60,654 nucleotides of DNA from an uncultured Oscillospiraceae bacterium. Lineage in GTDB: Bacteria > Bacillota > Clostridia > Oscillospirales > Oscillospiraceae. The stretch covers positions 1-60,654 of the forward strand of contig CALXDL010000062.1 in NCBI GenBank assembly GCA_944387055.1, given 5' to 3'. Positions 32,252-41,562 of the stretch are shown here, piece by piece. Numbering within the stretch: the first letter of the stretch is position 1; each line of letters begins with the position of its first letter. The notes beneath the pieces were generated by a model. That model had not been told where the DNA came from, did no database searches, and saw only the letters and a program-made list of their open reading frames with translations. Both the position numbers and the translations under genes were made by a program.

Positions 32252-33139
32252 CTACGGGCACGCAGCAGGTCTTCGGGTCACAGGCTCATCTGGGTACAGC
32301 GGAGAGCATGCAGTCGGGCCGGCAGGCCGCGTCCCTGGGCGGGTCTGATCAGGACTCTCACAGCTGCCGCTTGGATCCGTCTGCTCATTGGCGCGGATGA
32401 TCTGAGCCAATGTGATATGCTCGTTCCGATAGCGAGCCTTTGCGTTTTTCTCCGGGATGGTGAGGCCGATGGCCATCTGCGGACAGTTATGGACACAAAA
32501 TAGGCACGTTTGGCAGTTCCCGGGGATAGGGATCGCCCGGCCATCCCGCACTTTTATGGAAGATGTGGGGCAGACCCGCTGACAGATCCCGCAGCCGATA
32601 CACCGGTCGCTCACCTGGATCAGATGCTGCCACGCACCGGCGGGCATCTGTGCGCTGCGGGCCAAAAACTCCCGATGAGCCGCCCGGTCGCTCTCGGAGA
32701 CTGGAGCGATCCAGTGCTTGCGCGCTGCGATATCCGCCGCGATCTGCGCCAGATGTGCATCCACTTGTTTATCCAGACGCATCTGTTCTTCCATGTCGAA
32801 ACTGGGGAGCCAGTTGTCCACCATCAGCAAGACATTGATATAGCTGTGCTGGATCCCACAGTCCTGGCAGAGCTGCTGCGCCAGCTCGGCCGCACCGCCG
32901 TGGCGGTTCCCATAGGTCAAGACCATAAAGAAATACGGCGTATGGAACCGTGCTTTTCTGAGGAATTCCTTCACCATCGGCGGGATTTCATGTCCATAGA
33001 CGGGAGCCACGATCCCGATCGTCTCCGCAGTGAAGTCCAGCTTTCCGCTGCGGAGCACCTGTGGGATGCTCTGCAGCGGCGCCCCGATCGTCATGGCCGC
33101 ATATAGACTATTCCCTGTCCCGGTAAAATAAAACACCAT
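32252..33139 (-). CDS. EFR1-type ferrodoxin (flavodoxin-like domain plus two 4Fe-4S clusters)
   Basis: 295 aa. N-terminal flavodoxin-like fold (FYFTGTGNS, residues 3-11, binds FMN phosphate), then two ferredoxin motifs CIGCGICQRVCP and CQTCLFCVHNCP around residues 180-215. Cytosolic electron carrier of anaerobes. After ITLAQIIRANEQ the sequence continues with a Pro/Thr/Cys tail that family members generally lack, so a frameshift near 32390 or a short read-through end is possible. Next to a flavodoxin; the two may share electrons. Confidence 0.88.
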   Translation of the reverse strand: MVFYFTGTGNSLYAAMTIGAPLQSIPQVLRSGKLDFTAETIGIVAPVYGHEIPPMVKEFLRKARFHTPYFFMVLTYGNRHGGAAELAQQLCQDCGIQHSYINVLLMVDNWLPSFDMEEQMRLDKQVDAHLAQIAADIAARKHWIAPVSESDRAAHREFLARSAQMPAGAWQHLIQVSDRCIGCGICQRVCPTSSIKVRDGRAIPIPGNCQTCLFCVHNCPQMAIGLTIPEKNAKARYRNEHITLAQIIRANEQTDPSGSCESPDQTRPGTRPAGPTACSPLYPDEPVTRRPAACP

Positions 33140-33151
33140 GCCGTCCACCTC

Positions 33152-33661
33152 TTACAACACTCTCAGCTCTGAGAGCCATCGATCCAACTCCTTCTGGGGC
33201 GTCTCCAGTTTCCCGAACTGCTGGGGACTGAAGTGGATGGTCATGGGGCACGACACCTCCGCCCCCTGGCAGAGCCGCTCCATGTCTTCCAGCCCATGTC
33301 CCGGCCATCCCGCATGGGTCTGGAACGGGATCAGAGTCTTCCCCCGCCAATCCACCATGGACAGGAAACTGCGTACGGGAGAGGCCATGGTGTACCACCA
33401 GGTGGGGGTCCCCACCAGGAAGGTGTCATATGCCTGCAGATGGATGCCCAGGGGCTTGAGTTCGGGCTGATAGCACCGTTCGACCTCCTCCTGTCCCTGG
33501 GCGATGATCTCTTCATCCGTCCCGGTGTAGGGCACCACCGGTTCCAGCCGGATCAGCGGTGCCCCGATCGTCTCATGGACCCGCTCTGCGATCTGTTTGG
33601 TGTTGCCGTCCATGGAATAGTAGATGATAACGGCCTTGCGAGGCCGTTTTTCTTGCGCCAC
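33152..33661 (-). CDS. Flavodoxin-family protein
   Basis: 169 aa from a GTG start 8 bases after AGGAGG. The FMN phosphate loop is YYSMDGNTKQIAE and the aromatic loop TPTWWYTMASPVRSFLS; this is the longer flavodoxin_4-type fold. A single-electron or two-electron carrier. First gene of the operon with EFR1 and the flippase, divergent from a TetR gene that probably controls it. Confidence 0.88.
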   Translation of the reverse strand: MAQEKRPRKAVIIYYSMDGNTKQIAERVHETIGAPLIRLEPVVPYTGTDEEIIAQGQEEVERCYQPELKPLGIHLQAYDTFLVGTPTWWYTMASPVRSFLSMVDWRGKTLIPFQTHAGWPGHGLEDMERLCQGAEVSCPMTIHFSPQQFGKLETPQKELDRWLSELRVL

Positions 33662-33750
33662 TTGACATGCCTCCTGACATCTTCCTATAATAGTTTTCAT
33701 GTATGTTATCTATCGTTCGCCTATTATAGGGCATGCGACCATTTATTGCA
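33662..33750. promoter_or_regulatory. Divergent, overlapping promoters with inverted repeat
   Basis: Rightward: TTGACA (33662-33667), 18 bp, TATAAT (33686-33691). Leftward: TTGCAA, 17 bp, TATAAT within CTATTATAGG (33721-33730). The two -10 regions are an exact inverted repeat (CCTATAATAG ... CTATTATAGG), so one TetR operator could cover both. Confidence 0.75.
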
Positions 33751-33842
33751 ATGGACCTTGCGCCGCGCGCCGCCCCTTATGCGGCACAGAAAGGCTGAAT
33801 GCTCAGGAAGTCACAAAAAATTCAAGATCAGGAGGCAGCGAT

Positions 33843-34412
33843 ATGGACCAAGAAAAGACCGATTTGCGGGTGCTCCGTACCCGGAAGGCCATCCGGGACA
33901 CCTTTTGTGATATGCTCATGGAGATGGACCTGCAGGATATCACCATCAAGGAACTGGCCAAACGGGCCATGATCAATCGGAACACCTTCTACCTGCACTA
34001 TGACTCCATGGAGGCCCTTTTGCAGGAGCTGCAGGACGAGATCGCTGGAGAGTTCATCGACCGGCAGGTATCCTATACCAAGATGGAAGACATCCGCAGG
34101 ATGATCCGGGTGTTCTTCGAGTTCGCTGCGGTCCGATCCCCTGTCCAAGAGCGGCTGTTGTGCAGCGGGAGCTATCAGTTCCTCTATGACCGGATCAACC
34201 GGCAGATCATGGGGCACCGCAAGTTGATGAACCGCGGAGCCTTCGGGATGGACGAAGCATCAGAAAACATCATCTTCACCTACTACGGGAGCATCACGGC
34301 CACGCTTTACCGGCAGTGGGTGGCAGACGGGAAACAGCTTTCCCTGGAGGCGGTGATCGAGCTGGCCACCAAGCTGATCTGTGAGGGGATGTCCAGCGTC
34401 GTCAAGCATTGA
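33843..34412 (+). CDS. TetR-family transcription regulator
   Basis: 189 aa. N-terminal HTH ITIKELAKRAMINRNTFYLHY (about 33-53) is a typical TetR DNA-binding domain of the 'TetR/AcrR, C-terminal TetR_C_7-like' kind; the C-terminal half is a ligand domain. AGGAGG is 8 bases before the ATG. Divergent from the flavodoxin-EFR1-flippase operon and therefore its likely repressor. Confidence 0.9.
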   Translation: MDQEKTDLRVLRTRKAIRDTFCDMLMEMDLQDITIKELAKRAMINRNTFYLHYDSMEALLQELQDEIAGEFIDRQVSYTKMEDIRRMIRVFFEFAAVRSPVQERLLCSGSYQFLYDRINRQIMGHRKLMNRGAFGMDEASENIIFTYYGSITATLYRQWVADGKQLSLEAVIELATKLICEGMSSVVKH

Positions 34413-34709
34413 AGCTCATCCCTTATCGTATCACCGAGCCTTGAACAATGTTTAAACAGGACTTCGATCGTTTTGAAACTCTGGCTCCTGTCCCGTTCCC
34501 ATCAGGCGCTCCGGTATGGTCCCTGGTGTCTATACACTGTCAGCGCCGGCGCCGTGTCTCCCGTGAGCGGGTCATCCAGAGGCCAGTCCGCGTGAGGAAG
34601 AACGCGGTCTCTCGCGGAAATCCCGTATCGGAGTTTATCTGCAGTTTAAGAATACAGGCGAGGACCGTGCTATCCTAATGGTGCGACAAACAAGCTTGGA
34701 GGCGCTGCC

Positions 34710-36176
34710 ATGACCATCCGAAGACGACTGTTTTGGTCCAATATCCTGATGCTCGTTGTCCCGGCCGTCACGACCGCCCTAGTGGGCCTGCTGTGCCTGG
34801 GGATGCTCTGGCTCGTCATGATGGGACGGGGTGCCGGCTTTGGTGTAGAAGACAGTGGGGACTTTTATTGGGTGGGGCAAGCCGCCTCGGACGCGGTGGG
34901 ATCCGCGCTGGAAGCCGGAGACGGCGCATGGGAGCGCCAGCTGGACCAGCTCACCACGCTGCTGGATGCCAACTCCATGTGCTTGGTGGTGACGGATGGC
35001 GACCAGGTGCTCTACTCATATGGCCAACCGCTGGAGATAGACGATGCGCTGTGTCAGGCAGCGGAAGGTCTGGGCCTCGATCCTGTCCTGGTCGGTACGG
35101 GAGAACGGGGCGTCTATTTTTCTCAGGTCCAGGCAGGCGGACGCACGGTGTCCCTCAGCCTCTTCGGCACGCCGGGAGAGCATATCGGACGGGACCTGCG
35201 GCCCGCCGCGGCGCTGGCCGCGCTGTTGATCCTGTGTGTCATCGCAGGTTCCATCCTGCTGACGAACCGATTCCTTACCAGATTCGTGCTCCGCAAGATC
35301 GAAGGGCCTTTAGATCTCCTGGCAGCGGGAACGCAGCGGATCGGCCAGGGGGATCTGGACTTCCGTATCTCTTACGCGGGGCGAGACGAATTCGCGCCGG
35401 TGTGCGATGCCTTCAATGAGATGGCGGCGCGGCTGAAGGCGTCTGTGGAACGGATCCGCCGGGACGATGAGAGCCGCAAGGAGCTGTTGGCAGGGATCTC
35501 CCATGACCTGCGTTCTCCCCTGACCTCCATCCGGGCCTATGTGGAGGGATTGCTGGACGGGGTGCCTCAGACAGAGAGAGACCGGCAGCGATACCTGTGC
35601 ATCATCCGTTCCAAAGCGGAGGACATCGACCGGCTGGTGTCCCAGCTCTTTTTGTATGCCAAGCTGGATCTGGAGGGCGTCCCTACCCAGAACGTCTCCC
35701 TCCGCTTGGACCGATTCGTGACGGACTTCCTTCGAGAAGATCAGACCGATCACCGGGAACAGGGACTGGAGGTATCCGCAGATCGTCTCGCGCCGGTGAC
35801 TGTCTGCGCAGATCCGGAACAGCTGCGCCGGGTCTTGACCAACATCCTGGATAACAGTGCCAAATACAAAGCACACGACCATGGGCATGTCTGCATCACA
35901 TTGTGTCCTGACGGCTGTCTGACTTTGACTGATGACGGCCCCGGCGTACCGGAGGCGGCCCTGCCGCGGCTGTTCGATGCGTTCTACCGCAGCGATCCCG
36001 CCCGGAAAGATCCTGCAGGCGGCAGTGGTCTGGGGCTTGCGATCGCGGCCAAGGCCGTGCAGAATATGGGTGGGACCATCCGGGCATACGCTCCTCTCCA
36101 AGGAGGACTGGCCATCGAGATCACATTGCCAAGGGAGGCGGATCAGGATGCAGAATATCTTGATCGTAGAGGATGA
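34710..36176 (+). CDS. Sensor histidine kinase
   Basis: 488 aa. Two transmembrane helices (about 12-38 and 168-190) flank a ~130-residue outside sensor, then HAMP (FVLRKIEGPLDLLAAGTQRI), the His box LAGISHDLRSPLTSIRAYVEG, and the ATP-binding domain with NSAKY, DDGPGVP and GSGLGLAI. GGAGG precedes the ATG. It comes before its response regulator, with which it overlaps by 29 bases; the reverse order is more common. Signal unknown. Confidence 0.93.
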   Translation: MTIRRRLFWSNILMLVVPAVTTALVGLLCLGMLWLVMMGRGAGFGVEDSGDFYWVGQAASDAVGSALEAGDGAWERQLDQLTTLLDANSMCLVVTDGDQVLYSYGQPLEIDDALCQAAEGLGLDPVLVGTGERGVYFSQVQAGGRTVSLSLFGTPGEHIGRDLRPAAALAALLILCVIAGSILLTNRFLTRFVLRKIEGPLDLLAAGTQRIGQGDLDFRISYAGRDEFAPVCDAFNEMAARLKASVERIRRDDESRKELLAGISHDLRSPLTSIRAYVEGLLDGVPQTERDRQRYLCIIRSKAEDIDRLVSQLFLYAKLDLEGVPTQNVSLRLDRFVTDFLREDQTDHREQGLEVSADRLAPVTVCADPEQLRRVLTNILDNSAKYKAHDHGHVCITLCPDGCLTLTDDGPGVPEAALPRLFDAFYRSDPARKDPAGGSGLGLAIAAKAVQNMGGTIRAYAPLQGGLAIEITLPREADQDAEYLDRRG

Positions 36177-36837
36177 CGGCGACATCGCCGCCATCGAACG
36201 AGACTATTTGACGCTCAACGGTTATCAGGTTGCCATCGCCAGTGACGGGATCGCAGGGCTTGAACAGGGCCGCAGCAAGGCGTTCGATCTGATCTTGCTG
36301 GACGTGATGCTGCCTGGGATGGACGGTTTCGATGTTTGCCGGAAACTGCGGGAGACGACGGATATCCCCATCCTGATGGTGACGGCCCGTCGGGAGGATA
36401 TCGACAAGATCCGCGGTCTGGGGCTCGGAGCGGACGACTACATCGAAAAGCCCTTCTCCCCCAGCGTGCTGGTGGCCCGTGTCCGCGCCCATCTGGCCCG
36501 TTACGAACGGCTGACAGGTCTCCAAGACCATCGGGCCGAGCTCCGGGTGGGCGGTATCCGGTTGAACACGGAGACACGCCGGGTCTACGTGGAGGGCCGC
36601 GAGGTGACACTGAAGAACAAAGAGTACGAGCTGCTGCTGTTCCTGATGCTCCATCTGGACCGGGTGTTCAGCCGGGAAGAGCTGTATGAAAGCGTCTGGG
36701 GCCTGGATGCCATGGGGGACAACGCCACGGTTGCAGTACACATCAACCGCATCCGAGACAAGATCGAACAGGATCCCAGTGACCCGCAATATATCCAGAC
36801 CGTCTGGGGTGCTGGCTACCGATTTCAGAAACGCTGA
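36148..36837 (+). CDS. OmpR-family response regulator
   Basis: 229 aa from ATG 36148. Receiver with E8-D9-D10 and phosphoacceptor D52, Lys in IEKPFSP, winged helix ending YIQTVWGAGYRFQKR. Starts inside the kinase gene (29-base overlap), so their output is coupled. The EamA transporter begins 20 bp later in the same direction and is the nearest candidate target. Confidence 0.93.
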   Translation: MQNILIVEDDGDIAAIERDYLTLNGYQVAIASDGIAGLEQGRSKAFDLILLDVMLPGMDGFDVCRKLRETTDIPILMVTARREDIDKIRGLGLGADDYIEKPFSPSVLVARVRAHLARYERLTGLQDHRAELRVGGIRLNTETRRVYVEGREVTLKNKEYELLLFLMLHLDRVFSREELYESVWGLDAMGDNATVAVHINRIRDKIEQDPSDPQYIQTVWGAGYRFQKR

Positions 36838-36857
36838 AGGATAGGGGGCACAGCTAG

Positions 36858-37721
36858 ATGTGGATCTTTTTTGCGGTGGGCTCTGCGTTTTTTGCCGGCG
36901 TGACCGCGATCTTGGCCAAATGCGGTATCCGGAAAACGGACTCTACCGTGGCCACCTCCATCCGCACCATCGTGGTGCTGATCTTCGCGTGGATCATGGT
37001 GTTCATAGAAGGTCCTCAAGAGCAGGCCGCCACCATCGACACAAGTACGCTTTCCTGCCTGCTCTTGTCTGGTTTGGCCACCGGTGCCTCTTGGTTGTGT
37101 TACTTCAAGGCGCTCCAGATCGGGGACATCAACAAGGTCGTTCCCATCGACAGATCCAGCACTGTACTGACCATCCTCCTGGCGTTTGTGCTGCTGGGCG
37201 AGCCCATCGGTCTGTTCCAGGGAGCCGGCGTAGTCCTCATCGGTACAGGCACTTTTTTGATGATCGAGAAGAAGGTTTCTGGACCCAGCGCAGCGCCTCA
37301 GAGGAAGGGCTGGCTGCTCTACGCCTTCGGGTCTGCTCTCTTCGCCAGCCTCACCGCCATCCTGGGCAAGATCGGTATCCAGGGGATCAGCTCCGATCTG
37401 GGAACGGCCATCCGGACCTGTGTGGTGCTGGTGATGGCCTGGGTCATGGTCCTGGTGACGGGCAAGGCTGGAAATGTGAGGCAGGTCCCCAGGCGGGAAC
37501 TGGTCTTTATCTGTCTGTCTGGCCTTGCCACCGGCGCCTCCTGGCTGTGTTACTATCGGGCCCTGCAGGATGGACCCGCCAGTGTGGTGGTCCCCATCGA
37601 CAAACTGAGCATCCTGGTCACTGTGGCCTTCTCCTATGTGGTGTTCCACGAGAAGCTCACCCCCCGCTCCGGATGGGGGTTGGTCCTCATCGTGGCAGGG
37701 ACGATGATCATGCTGTTTTGA
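36858..37721 (+). CDS. EamA/DMT-family transporter
   Basis: 287 aa, ten predicted transmembrane helices in two internally similar halves: each starts with a FAVGSAFFAGVTAILAKCGI- or AFGSALFASLTAILGKIGI-like segment and each contains GLATGASWLCYF/Y. Drug/metabolite superfamily member of unknown substrate. The strength of the repeat makes this a good example of the duplicated EamA fold. Probably co-transcribed with the kinase-regulator pair; terminator follows. Confidence 0.9.
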   Translation: MWIFFAVGSAFFAGVTAILAKCGIRKTDSTVATSIRTIVVLIFAWIMVFIEGPQEQAATIDTSTLSCLLLSGLATGASWLCYFKALQIGDINKVVPIDRSSTVLTILLAFVLLGEPIGLFQGAGVVLIGTGTFLMIEKKVSGPSAAPQRKGWLLYAFGSALFASLTAILGKIGIQGISSDLGTAIRTCVVLVMAWVMVLVTGKAGNVRQVPRRELVFICLSGLATGASWLCYYRALQDGPASVVVPIDKLSILVTVAFSYVVFHEKLTPRSGWGLVLIVAGTMIMLF

Positions 37722-37757
37722 AATGCGCCGTACTCTCTTTGCGGCGTCATATGATCG

Positions 37758-37812
37758 AACGATAAGATCCGTGGGACATCTCTCGATCCCCCACGGATCT
37801 TATCGTTTGTTT
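37758..37812 (+). terminator. Terminator after the EamA gene
   Basis: AACGATAAGATCCGTGGG (37758-37775) pairs with CCCACGGATCTTATCGTT (37790-37807), followed by TGTTT. An 18-bp perfect stem. Confidence 0.93.
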
Positions 37813-37827
37813 AACTTTTGCAAAAAC

Positions 37828-37852
37828 ACAGTTCAACTGTCTCTTTTATACT
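37828..37852 (+). promoter_or_regulatory. Palindrome and -10 box before gntR
   Basis: ACAGTTCAACTGT (37828-37840) is a perfect palindrome, and TATACT (37847-37852) follows. The palindrome covers the -35 position, so GntR bound there would block its own promoter. Confidence 0.55.
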
Positions 37853-37976
37853 GGATCTGTCAGATCCAGCAGGATGCTTTTCAGATGTGGTGCCCCCCTG
37901 CACAGGACCGGTCCCGCATCCACCGCTGGATCACTCTGACACAGGGCTTGAAACACTGCGCAGAGAGGAGCGATCT

Positions 37977-38327
37977 ATGATGTACGGGCCCTTTCTCTAT
38001 CTGCAGATCGCACAGGATCTGGAGGCTGTCATTTTATCGGGGCGGATGGTCCCGGGCACACGCCTTCCCCCTGTGCGGACACTGGCAAGGACGTATCAGG
38101 TCCATGTGGACACGCTCCAGCATGCACTGCGGATGCTTCGGCAAGCCGGGCTGCTCCAGATGCATGGACGGCGCACTTTCGTCACAGGGGACATCGGTCA
38201 TCTTCGGCGCCGCAGAGCGGAAAAGGCGGACACATTGGTCTCCGCCCTCTTGTGCGCCCTGCTGCGGCTGGGCTGTACCCCCAGTGATGCCATACGCACG
38301 ATCTTAGAACTCCAGGAGGGTGGATGA
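37977..38327 (+). CDS. GntR-family regulator, short (YtrA-like)
   Basis: 116 aa with a single winged helix (about 10-70): LYLQIAQDLEAVILSG, then LPPVRTLARTYQVHVDTLQHALRML. There is only a short helical tail instead of a ligand domain, as in YtrA-type regulators that control transporters or cell-envelope genes. The stop overlaps the DUF368 start by 4 bases, so it probably regulates that lipid-carrier translocase. Confidence 0.88.
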   Translation: MMYGPFLYLQIAQDLEAVILSGRMVPGTRLPPVRTLARTYQVHVDTLQHALRMLRQAGLLQMHGRRTFVTGDIGHLRRRRAEKADTLVSALLCALLRLGCTPSDAIRTILELQEGG

Positions 38328-39286
38328 TGTTGATCAAAGCTTTCCAGGGCTTTTGTATGGCCCTGGCCGACAGCGTCCCCGGTGTATCCGGCGGTACGGT
38401 GGCCTTTATCTTAGGTTTTTATGAACAGTTCCTAGGGGCCCTGCACGACCTTTTCGGCCGGGACCGGACTTCTCGGGCAGCGGCGCTGCGCTATCTGATG
38501 AAACTGGGACTGGGATGGTGCATCGGGATGGGTGCCTCTGCACTGGCGCTTTCCCGGATGTTCGAGCAAAACATCTATTTCCTCAGCTCTCTGTTCCTGG
38601 GCCTGACAGTGGCCTCCTTCCCCTTCGTCGTCCGAGAGGAGTGGCCTGCCATCCGTGGGAAGTGGCGCGATCTCCCCTTTCTGTTGTTGGGAGCCGCGGT
38701 GGTCTGTGCCATGGCCTTTTCCCGTTCCCAGGCGGCTGGCAGCGCGGCCGTGGATTATCTGGCCCTGCGTCCAGAACAATATCCGTACCTCTTTTTTTCC
38801 GGTGCAGTGGCTATCATGGCCATGGTACTGCCCGGCGTGTCCGGCTCTACGCTGCTGCTGATCTTAGGGGTCTACGTCCCTACCATCAGCGCTATCCACG
38901 CTTTCTTGACGCTGGAGTGGGCAGTGGTCCCTGGCTTGCTGGCTCTTGGCCTTGGGATCCTGGCGGGGATCGCGCTTTCTATCGGTCTCTTGCGGGCTGC
39001 GCTGCGGAAGTACCGCAGCCCTATGCTCTATCTGATCCTTGGGTTGATGCTGGGCTCTCTGGCGGCCATTACCATGGGCCCCACGACCCTTGCCTCTCCG
39101 CAGCCGGCCCTGAGCCTGGAGACCTTCGATCTCCTGGGTCTCCTGCTGGGGATAGTGATCCTCCTGGGACTGGAAGGTCTCAAAAGCGTCATTGCAAAGC
39201 AAGAAGCTGCAGAAAAAGATAGTCGCCTGCAGGTCCGTACGCCAGAGGAAGCAGGCTGTAGAGAACGCAGCCAGCACTTTGGCTGA
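38324..39286 (+). CDS. DUF368 / PopT-type undecaprenyl phosphate translocase
   Basis: 320 aa, eight to ten membrane helices. The hallmark PGVSGGT appears at ADSVPGVSGGTVAFILGFY (16-34) and again as MVLPGVSGSTLLLILG in the second half. DUF368 proteins (PopT) flip undecaprenyl phosphate back to the cytosolic face; this activity is known from published work on other bacteria. Controlled by the overlapping gntR. Relevant to cell-wall stress in a genome that also has vanG and a Wzx. Confidence 0.9.
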   Translation: MMLIKAFQGFCMALADSVPGVSGGTVAFILGFYEQFLGALHDLFGRDRTSRAAALRYLMKLGLGWCIGMGASALALSRMFEQNIYFLSSLFLGLTVASFPFVVREEWPAIRGKWRDLPFLLLGAAVVCAMAFSRSQAAGSAAVDYLALRPEQYPYLFFSGAVAIMAMVLPGVSGSTLLLILGVYVPTISAIHAFLTLEWAVVPGLLALGLGILAGIALSIGLLRAALRKYRSPMLYLILGLMLGSLAAITMGPTTLASPQPALSLETFDLLGLLLGIVILLGLEGLKSVIAKQEAAEKDSRLQVRTPEEAGCRERSQHFG

Positions 39287-39828
39287 ACATCTCATCTGGC
39301 CGGTCAAAGAGGGCAATCGGATACCTGCTCCTCATGCAGGTCATTGCCGCAAATCGTAGGCGCGATTTGATGATAGGATGTCCAAAGGCGGTCCCCTATC
39401 CCTTTCCGGCCTGTCCACGCTGTGAAGGGAAATATGATAGCCGCTGCCGGTGTGCATGGAAGGCTCTGCATATGATAGATGCCGGAGACCTATCCGGTGT
39501 CGGCATCTCCTCTGGTATGTGCCCTTTGGCCGCACTTCTTTTTGGTCGGCTGAAAAATTCCCGGGCCGTTCATCCTCCATCTCTAGCGTTTTATTTCCAT
39601 ATTTTGTGCTCCAGCAATATTTTATCCGGTTTTCTCCATCGTTGCTATGGGGTCTCCCTTTTTCTTGATGTCGCGCTCGATGAGGCGAGGTTTTCCCCTC
39701 CTTTCCGCTTATAGCGATGCCCCCTGATGTGGCCCATTTTCCCACATCAGGGGGCATCTTGTCTATTGTCTGTTTCCACTTTGCGATCCAATTTTTTTGA
39801 TGGTGATCGCGATGCGCTCACGGAAAGT
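39287..39828. other. 540-bp intergenic region with hairpins
   Basis: No supported gene. Two inverted repeats: CAAATCG-TAGGCG-CGATTTG (about 39349-39369) and a perfect 16-bp stem ATGCCCCCTGATGTGG ... CCACATCAGGGGGCAT (about 39716-39757) lacking a T-run. An open frame on the plus strand has Cys pairs but no ribosome site. Confidence 0.5.
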
Positions 39829-40095
39829 CTACCAATGATACTTACGTTCTAACACCAAGGAAATAGCGTATAGCAATGCGGCAATAACGAACATCCCCAG
39901 AGCCGCTGTATCCGCCAACATATTGCCGGTCAGCTGTGTCAGGATCACGGAGAGCAAGATCATCCAAGCTCCCCATCGGATAGCGGTCACCGCGATGCGT
40001 TTGGGGCCTTTCTCCTCTCGGGGCGTAAAATGGCTCTCCGGTGCAGAGTGGCTCGTCTGCTGCCTAGCGGTTTTGTGCTTTCTTTTTTTTGCCAT
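39829..40095 (-). CDS. Small membrane protein with basic N-terminus
   Basis: 88 aa from the ATG after GAGGATGAT; earlier in-frame starts (40119, 40152) are possible. Lys/Arg-rich first 40 residues (MAKKRKHKTARQQ), then two transmembrane helices (about 48-66 and 68-85) ending ERKYHW. No family recognised. Basic end inside. It lies 80 bp from the MATE gene in the same direction. Confidence 0.6.
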   Translation of the reverse strand: MAKKRKHKTARQQTSHSAPESHFTPREEKGPKRIAVTAIRWGAWMILLSVILTQLTGNMLADTAALGMFVIAALLYAISLVLERKYHW

Positions 40096-40176
40096 ATCAT
40101 CCTCACTTTTCTCCTGCATGGTGTTTCTGCGCAGTATGGCGAGCTGTTCCACGTCCTTGCAGCTCGATACGCCTCC

Positions 40177-41562
40177 TCAATGCTTCGATCCCGCCGCTTC
40201 CTCCATTTCCAACGTCCGCAGATCAGACCGCAGGATGAGGATCCCTAAGATGGTAGACAGTACGTCCGAACAAGGCTGGACAGCGATAAGCCCGCCCAGC
40301 CCCAAAAATTTCGGGAGCACGAGGATCAGTGGCACCAGGAAAAGCCCCTGCCTTCCACTGCCCACGATGGCCGCATCCCGATTTTTCCCAATCCCCTGGA
40401 GCATGACGAATCCGGTGGAACATACCGGCAGCAGGGAAAGCGTAGCCATCTGTGCCCGCAGGATCAGCGAGCCGTATCGAATGACCATTGCATCGTCCTC
40501 GCGAAATAGGGCGATGATCTGTTCCGGAAACAAAAACGCCACTAAGATCACCAGCAGCAAAGCGCCGCCCAGTTTGATGCAGAACCAGAATCCTTCTTTT
40601 ACCCGGCTATACCGCCCAGCACCATAATTGTAGCTGCATACGGTCTGATACCCTTCCCCGATCCCGAAATATATCTGCTGGCACATATGGACCAGCCGGT
40701 TCACCACGATAAACGCTGCGATCACCGCATCTCCATATGGTCTGGCGGCCCGATTCAGCAGGACTGAGGCCAAGCTGGACAAGCCGTTTTTCAGCAGGCT
40801 GGAAAAGCCGCCGCTGAGGATCGCCTTGAGTCCCGACCAGTATAGGGAAAAGAACCGCGGTCTGACAGGGATGCAGTCCTTGCGGTCACACTGCCATAGC
40901 AGCACCAAACAGCTGGTCATCTCCCCTGCCAGCGTGGCAGCGCCCGCTCCAGCAAAGCCCATTTCCAGCCCAAACATCAGCAGTGGGTCCAGGAAGATGT
41001 TCAACACGGCACCGCTGCCCAATCCATACATAGACCGCTTAGAAAACCCCTGGAAGCGCAGGATGCAGCTCAATGCAGTCCCTGCCGCCTTAAATGGCAT
41101 AGTCAGCAAGATGAATCGGGCATAGACCACGGCATACGCACGCATGCTCTCCGTGGCTCCCAAAAGATCCACCAGGGGATGGACGAAGATCAGGCCCACT
41201 ATCATCAGTACACTGGCGAGGGCCGACACATATACCACGCCCTGCGCTGCTGTCCGTCGCGCGCTCTCAGTGTCTTTTCTGCCCAGCTGCCGTCCCATCA
41301 GAGTCCCCGTCCCCTTACCGAACATCAACCCTAATGCCAAGATCAGCGTCATGAGCGGATATACGATCCCAACTGCTCCAGTCGCACTGGTCCCCAATTT
41401 CCCGACAAAATATGTATCTGCCAGGTTGTAGATCGATGTGATCAGCAAGGACACGATAGAAGGGATGGACATTCGTATGATGAGAGGTTCAAGCGGTGAC
41501 TCTACCATCTCCCGGTACTTTGCTTCTTGTCCACGCTCCGGAAGTGCAGTGCCTTTGCTCAT
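40177..41562 (-). CDS. MATE-family efflux transporter
   Basis: 461 aa with 12 transmembrane helices. N-terminal PLEPLIIRMSIPSIVSLLITSIYNLADTYFVGKLG is the classic MATE start; the second half begins LFRED-type loops and RLVHMCQQIYFGIGEGYQ. Exports organic cations or drugs with Na+/H+. Starts by ATGA overlap with the VOC gene, so it belongs to the long minus-strand catabolic operon, perhaps exporting an intermediate or a toxic analogue. Confidence 0.93.
   Translation of the reverse strand: MSKGTALPERGQEAKYREMVESPLEPLIIRMSIPSIVSLLITSIYNLADTYFVGKLGTSATGAVGIVYPLMTLILALGLMFGKGTGTLMGRQLGRKDTESARRTAAQGVVYVSALASVLMIVGLIFVHPLVDLLGATESMRAYAVVYARFILLTMPFKAAGTALSCILRFQGFSKRSMYGLGSGAVLNIFLDPLLMFGLEMGFAGAGAATLAGEMTSCLVLLWQCDRKDCIPVRPRFFSLYWSGLKAILSGGFSSLLKNGLSSLASVLLNRAARPYGDAVIAAFIVVNRLVHMCQQIYFGIGEGYQTVCSYNYGAGRYSRVKEGFWFCIKLGGALLLVILVAFLFPEQIIALFREDDAMVIRYGSLILRAQMATLSLLPVCSTGFVMLQGIGKNRDAAIVGSGRQGLFLVPLILVLPKFLGLGGLIAVQPCSDVLSTILGILILRSDLRTLEMEEAAGSKH

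Noticed and set aside
39334-39714. 126-codon frame with paired Cys residues (PACPRCEGKYDSRCRC)
   Set aside because: No ribosome site, crosses inverted repeats, no family match, poor codon pattern in the second half.
39716-39757. 16-bp stem ATGCCCCCTGATGTGG as a terminator
   Set aside because: No T-run on either strand and no gene ending within 400 bp on the plus strand; listed only as a hairpin.
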